The position numbers were made by a program, and so were the translations under genes. A stretch of DNA of 64,000 bases from Pirellulales bacterium (GTDB taxonomy: Bacteria > Planctomycetota > Planctomycetia > Pirellulales > Thermoguttaceae). This document shows, one piece after another, positions 61,137 through 64,000 of the stretch. The notes beneath the pieces were generated by a model. That model was not told the origin of the DNA and made no database searches. It was given only the letters and a program-made list of their open reading frames with translations. The DNA is taken from assembly GCA_016928165.1 (NCBI GenBank), contig JAFGLH010000150.1:1-64000 (forward strand). Reading direction: 5' to 3'. Every line of letters begins with the position of its first letter. The first letter of the stretch is position 1.

Positions 61137-61646
61137 ATGTTGGAACCCAAGTTGCAAGAATCGCTGGATCGACAGATCAACGCGGAGTTGTATTCGTCGT
61201 ATCTGTACCTTTCGATGGCGGCCCATTTGGAGGCGGAGAACTTCCGCGGCATGGCACAATGGATGCGCGCGCAGTCGGGCGAAGAGACCGCCCACGCCAT
61301 GAAAATCTACGATTACGTGCTGGAACGCAACGGGCGGGTGACGCTCGCGCGGATCGACGGACCGAAGACGAAGTGGGCTTCGCCGTTGGAGCTGTTCGAG
61401 GACGCCTACGCCCACGAACAGAAAGTGACGGCGATGATCAACAACTTGATGGACCTGGCGGTGGAAGAAAAAGACCACGCCAGCCACGATTTTCTCGAAT
61501 GGTTCGTCACCGAACAGGTCGAGGAGGAGTCCAATGCGTCGGCGATCGTCGAGCAACTCAAGCTGGTCGGCGACAGCGGCGTGGGCCTGTACATGATCGA
61601 CCAACAACTCGGCCAGCGGACGCCATCGACATCGGCGGCCGAGTAG
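61137..61646 (+). CDS. ftnA: non-haem ferritin
   Basis: The 169-residue protein stores iron as a 24-mer shell. The ferroxidase residues of the E. coli FtnA type are all present at the usual places: Glu17, Glu50, His53, Glu94 and Gln127. A good Shine-Dalgarno site (aaggag) lies before ATG at 61137, so the track's earlier start is rejected. Peroxiredoxin follows 40 bases later. Together they would limit Fenton chemistry, in line with an anaerobe that meets oxygen. Confidence 0.95.
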   Translation: MLEPKLQESLDRQINAELYSSYLYLSMAAHLEAENFRGMAQWMRAQSGEETAHAMKIYDYVLERNGRVTLARIDGPKTKWASPLELFEDAYAHEQKVTAMINNLMDLAVEEKDHASHDFLEWFVTEQVEEESNASAIVEQLKLVGDSGVGLYMIDQQLGQRTPSTSAAE

Positions 61647-61686
61647 CGGTTTATTCCACTACAAATCAATCAAGGAGTATTACTAC

Positions 61687-62277
61687 ATGTGTACGCTGGT
61701 TACCAAAGAGGCCCCGGACTTCGCCGCCCAGGCGGTGATGCCGGACGGCTCGTTCGACGAGGTGAAATTGTCGTCGTATCGGGGCAAGCACGTGGTGATC
61801 TTTTTCTATCCCCTGGACTTCACGTTCGTTTGCCCCTCGGAGATAGTCGCCTTCGACGCGGCGTTGGAGAAATTCGAGCGGAAAGGGGCACAGGTGTTGG
61901 GCTGCTCGGTCGATTCGCACTTCACGCACCTCGCCTGGCGCAACACGCCGCGCAAACAGGGAGGGATCGGTCCGATCCGCTATCCGCTGATCTCCGACCT
62001 GTCGAAGCAGATATCGAAGGATTTCGGCGTCTATTTGGACCCGCCGGGGGTGGCGCTGCGGGGGCTGTTCCTAATCGACAAGGAAGGCATAGTCCGCCAC
62101 GCCTTGATCAACGACCTGCCTATCGGCCGCAGCGTGGACGAGGCCCTGCGCGTGCTCGACGCGCTCCGCTACCACGAGGAGCACGGCGACGTTTGCCCCG
62201 CCGACTGGCACGAGGGCGAGGAGGCAATGAAGCCCACGGCCGAGGGCGTGGCCTCGTATCTGGCGAAACACGGCTAG
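61687..62277 (+). CDS. typical 2-Cys peroxiredoxin (AhpC/Prx1)
   Basis: The 196-residue enzyme reduces peroxides. The peroxidatic Cys49 is in DFTFVCPSE, and the resolving Cys170 is in GDVCPADW. Length and both motifs match the typical 2-Cys class, so it works as a dimer with thioredoxin or AhpF-type reductant. No reductase is adjacent. It is probably co-transcribed with ferritin. Confidence 0.95.
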   Translation: MCTLVTKEAPDFAAQAVMPDGSFDEVKLSSYRGKHVVIFFYPLDFTFVCPSEIVAFDAALEKFERKGAQVLGCSVDSHFTHLAWRNTPRKQGGIGPIRYPLISDLSKQISKDFGVYLDPPGVALRGLFLIDKEGIVRHALINDLPIGRSVDEALRVLDALRYHEEHGDVCPADWHEGEEAMKPTAEGVASYLAKHG

Positions 62278-62335
62278 GTCGGATTCCAGAATCCGTCGAA
62301 TGTGGTAAGATGGCAGCCTGATTATTCGAAAATGG

Positions 62336-62368
62336 TCCTCTCTCCCTTTGGGAGAGGGGAGAGGCTTT
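62336..62368. repeat. ctctccctttgggagag hairpin repeat
   Basis: cctctctccctttgggagagggga is a hairpin that resembles the internal part of the element at 60799 and the 53568 family. It lies between peroxiredoxin and GTPase genes. Confidence 0.75.
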
Positions 62369-62389
62369 CAGAAAAAATTGGGTTAGACG

Positions 62390-63424
62390 GTGAAAATCGG
62401 ATTGGTCGGCTATCAAGGCTCGGGCAAGAGCACGTTGTTCCATTGGCTCACCGGCGTTGCGCCGGATCCGGCGGCGGCCCACGTCGGCCAAAGCGCGATG
62501 GCCGCCATACCCGATCCGCGCATCGAAAAACTTTGCGAGGTCTATCATCCCAAAAAGGTCACCATCGCCTCCTTGGAGCTGGTCGATACGCCCGGCATGA
62601 GCCGCGCGCACGAGGGCAACGCCGCCCGGCTGGCGATGATCCGCGAGGCCGGTTGCCTGGTCCTGGTGGCCGCCGCGTTCGACGGCGGCGATACCATGGC
62701 CGACATCCGCTCGTTCGACGAAGACCTCATGCTGGCTGATATGGAAATCGTCACCGGGCGCATCGAGCGGTTGGAAGAATCGCTTAAAAAGCCGCTCCCC
62801 CGACCCGAACATCTGCAACTCGAACACGAGCGCGAGACGCTGGGAATCGTCCTGCGGGCGATCGAGTCGGGCAATCCGCTCCGCGAGTCGCACATGAGCG
62901 AGGAGCAGCGGAAGGTGACCCGCGCGTTCCGCCTGCTAAGCGAGAAGCCGCGGCTGGTGATCGTCAACACGGCCGACGACGAATCGGACCCGGAGCGTTT
63001 TACCTCCCGCTCCACGCCCGAGCTGCCCATCTTGGCCGTTCCCGCCGGGCTGGAGTTGGAACTGTCGAAGATGAGCGCGGAGGACCGCGCCGAATTCGAG
63101 CGCGAGATGGACCTGGTGGCCACCGACCGCGACCATCTGATCCGCACATTGATGGACGTATCGGGCCAGATGATCTTCTTCACCGCCGGCGAGAAGGAGG
63201 TCCGCACATGGCTCTTGCGTCGCGGCGGGACGGCCCTCGAGGCGGCCGACAACATCCACACCGACCTGGCCCGCGGCTTCATCCGCGCCGAGGTGATGGC
63301 CGTCGCCGACCTGTTGCGAGTCGGCGGCGAGCGCGAGATAAAGGCCCAGCACTTAATGCGTCAGGAACCGAAGGACTACGTCATCCAGGACGACGACATC
63401 ATTTTCATCAGGTTCAGCGTATAG
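62390..63424 (+). CDS. YchF/Obg-like P-loop GTPase with TGS-type domain
   Basis: The 344-residue protein has GLVGYQGSGKSTLFHWLTG (P-loop), VDTPGMSRAH (G3) and VNTADDESD in place of NKxD. That last change is typical for the YchF branch, which prefers ATP. A C-terminal TGS/DUF933-like domain (GEKEVRTWLLRRGGTALEAA; KDYVIQDDDIIFIRFSV) is also typical. Start is GTG at 62390. It is probably a translation-associated factor. YchF proper is around 365 residues; this one is shorter and more divergent, so it may be a paralogue. Confidence 0.88.
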   Translation: MKIGLVGYQGSGKSTLFHWLTGVAPDPAAAHVGQSAMAAIPDPRIEKLCEVYHPKKVTIASLELVDTPGMSRAHEGNAARLAMIREAGCLVLVAAAFDGGDTMADIRSFDEDLMLADMEIVTGRIERLEESLKKPLPRPEHLQLEHERETLGIVLRAIESGNPLRESHMSEEQRKVTRAFRLLSEKPRLVIVNTADDESDPERFTSRSTPELPILAVPAGLELELSKMSAEDRAEFEREMDLVATDRDHLIRTLMDVSGQMIFFTAGEKEVRTWLLRRGGTALEAADNIHTDLARGFIRAEVMAVADLLRVGGEREIKAQHLMRQEPKDYVIQDDDIIFIRFSV

Positions 63425-63558
63425 TAGTTTCGTTTAGCACGAGTCGGGCGAATCAAGATCGCACATATTTTTGGCAGGGCCGCGCCGACGACCGCCATCT
63501 GGCCGATCCAGGCGGCTTGCATTTTGTCGCGGAATGTTTATGGGGGCAGACGGCGGAA

Positions 63559-64000
63559 CTACCGGTCCACCACGCAGCGGAAGCCGATCGTGCCCGAACG
63601 GTCGCGGCTGGGCGCCATCAACAAGTATTTTCCGTGCTGGTCGAGCTTGGTGTTCCGGGGAAAATACCACCATCCCTTGGCGGGCCGATAGTAGCTGCCG
63701 CCGCGAAGCACTGCCGCGCGGGTGTGTTCGTCGTGATATTCGTCGGTCCAATGCCAGATGTTGCCCATCATGTCCATCGCGTCGAAGGGGCTTGCGCCGC
63801 GGGGATGGGCGTCGACGTCGTCCGGCCCGCGAAGCTCCGGGGCGTCGTCGGGTTTCGGCATGGCCTCGGGGTTCGGTTCTTTGCCCCAGGGGAACGGCCG
63901 TCCGTCCGTTCCCTGGGCGGCGTACTGCCATTCCCATTCGTGCGGCAGGCGTTTACCTGCCCAAGCCGCGTAGGCCCGGGCGTCCTCGATCGAAACCCAT
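63559..64000 (-). CDS. SUMF1 / formylglycine-generating-enzyme-fold protein, N-terminus outside window
   Basis: The C-terminal 147 residues are visible and run off the right edge without a start in view. Family motifs are RLPHEWEWQYAAQG, MMGNIWHWTDEY, LRGGSYY and SRDRSGTIGFRCV. SUMF1-domain proteins either activate sulfatases or serve as sensor or binding domains, often fused to kinases in planctomycetes; the missing part would decide. The hallmark catalytic Cys pair of true formylglycine enzymes is not visible: RGGSYYRP lies where it should be. Confidence 0.87.
   Translation of the reverse strand, partial: WVSIEDARAYAAWAGKRLPHEWEWQYAAQGTDGRPFPWGKEPNPEAMPKPDDAPELRGPDDVDAHPRGASPFDAMDMMGNIWHWTDEYHDEHTRAAVLRGGSYYRPAKGWWYFPRNTKLDQHGKYLLMAPSRDRSGTIGFRCVVDR

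Overview
The window looks like a chromosomal piece of a GC-rich planctomycete, most likely from the Pirellulales (Thermoguttaceae-like) branch. The evidence is Hanks-type kinases with the planctomycete N-terminal domain, a DUF1559 pseudopilin-like protein, a PEP-CTERM protein, a sigma factor/FecR pair with a LamG-like tail, signal peptidases with large inserts, DUF2617 and DUF6677-like proteins, and bacterial topoisomerase VI. Full [FeFe]-hydrogenase maturases (HydE, HydG, HydF) suggest anaerobic or fermentative life. Ferritin and a 2-Cys peroxiredoxin would protect against oxygen. No rRNA, tRNA or CRISPR array was seen.

Layout. 1-8 kb: a truncated GAF/SpoIIE-type phosphatase, two related Ser/Thr kinases flanking asnS, and a secreted Cys-rich protein closed by a strong terminator. 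8-14.5 kb: nitroreductase, POT-family peptide transporter, a zinc-ribbon protein, a helical-repeat lipoprotein, a beta-hydroxyacid dehydrogenase and two tiny secreted proteins. 14.7-19.6 kb: topoisomerase VI subunits B and A, separated by a decayed HNH-nuclease gene and a DUF104/PIN toxin-antitoxin pair. 19.7-32.6 kb: CHASE-like hybrid histidine kinase, secreted esterase, secreted glycosidase-like protein, DUF2617, LptB-like ATPase, two signal peptidases I with zinc-ribbon inserts and a PilZ-like membrane protein. 32.6-40 kb: a four-gene minus-strand surface-glycan operon (MTase-MTase-GT fusion, GT-GT fusion, sulfotransferase, WecB). 40-47 kb: a duplicated PpiC-type foldase, RsmG, small membrane proteins, a UroD-like protein and a PilZ-like protein. 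47.2-51.1 kb: hydE-hydG-hydF. 52.1-60.7 kb: ECF sigma factor, FecR/LamG protein, PEP-CTERM protein, DUF1559 protein, lipoprotein, sialidase-like enzyme and a GH59 galactocerebrosidase-like enzyme, all on the plus strand. 61-64 kb: ferritin, peroxiredoxin, YchF/Obg-like GTPase and a truncated SUMF1-domain protein.

Two themes stand out. The 52-60.7 kb block reads as a co-oriented glycan-degradation island: a sigma/FecR-type regulator, surface or pilin-like proteins, then glycosidases whose families act on sialylated glycans and galactolipids. Second, the window is full of short palindromic repeats in at least seven sequence families. Several lie inside coding sequence and stay in frame, adding 10-25 residues to HydE, to the second signal peptidase and, up to three times, to the FecR-like protein. 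One repeat copy supplies the stop codon of a lipoprotein gene.

Starts were moved inside the longest ORF where a signal peptide, Shine-Dalgarno site or family alignment from memory argued for it. Functions come from motif recognition, not database searches.
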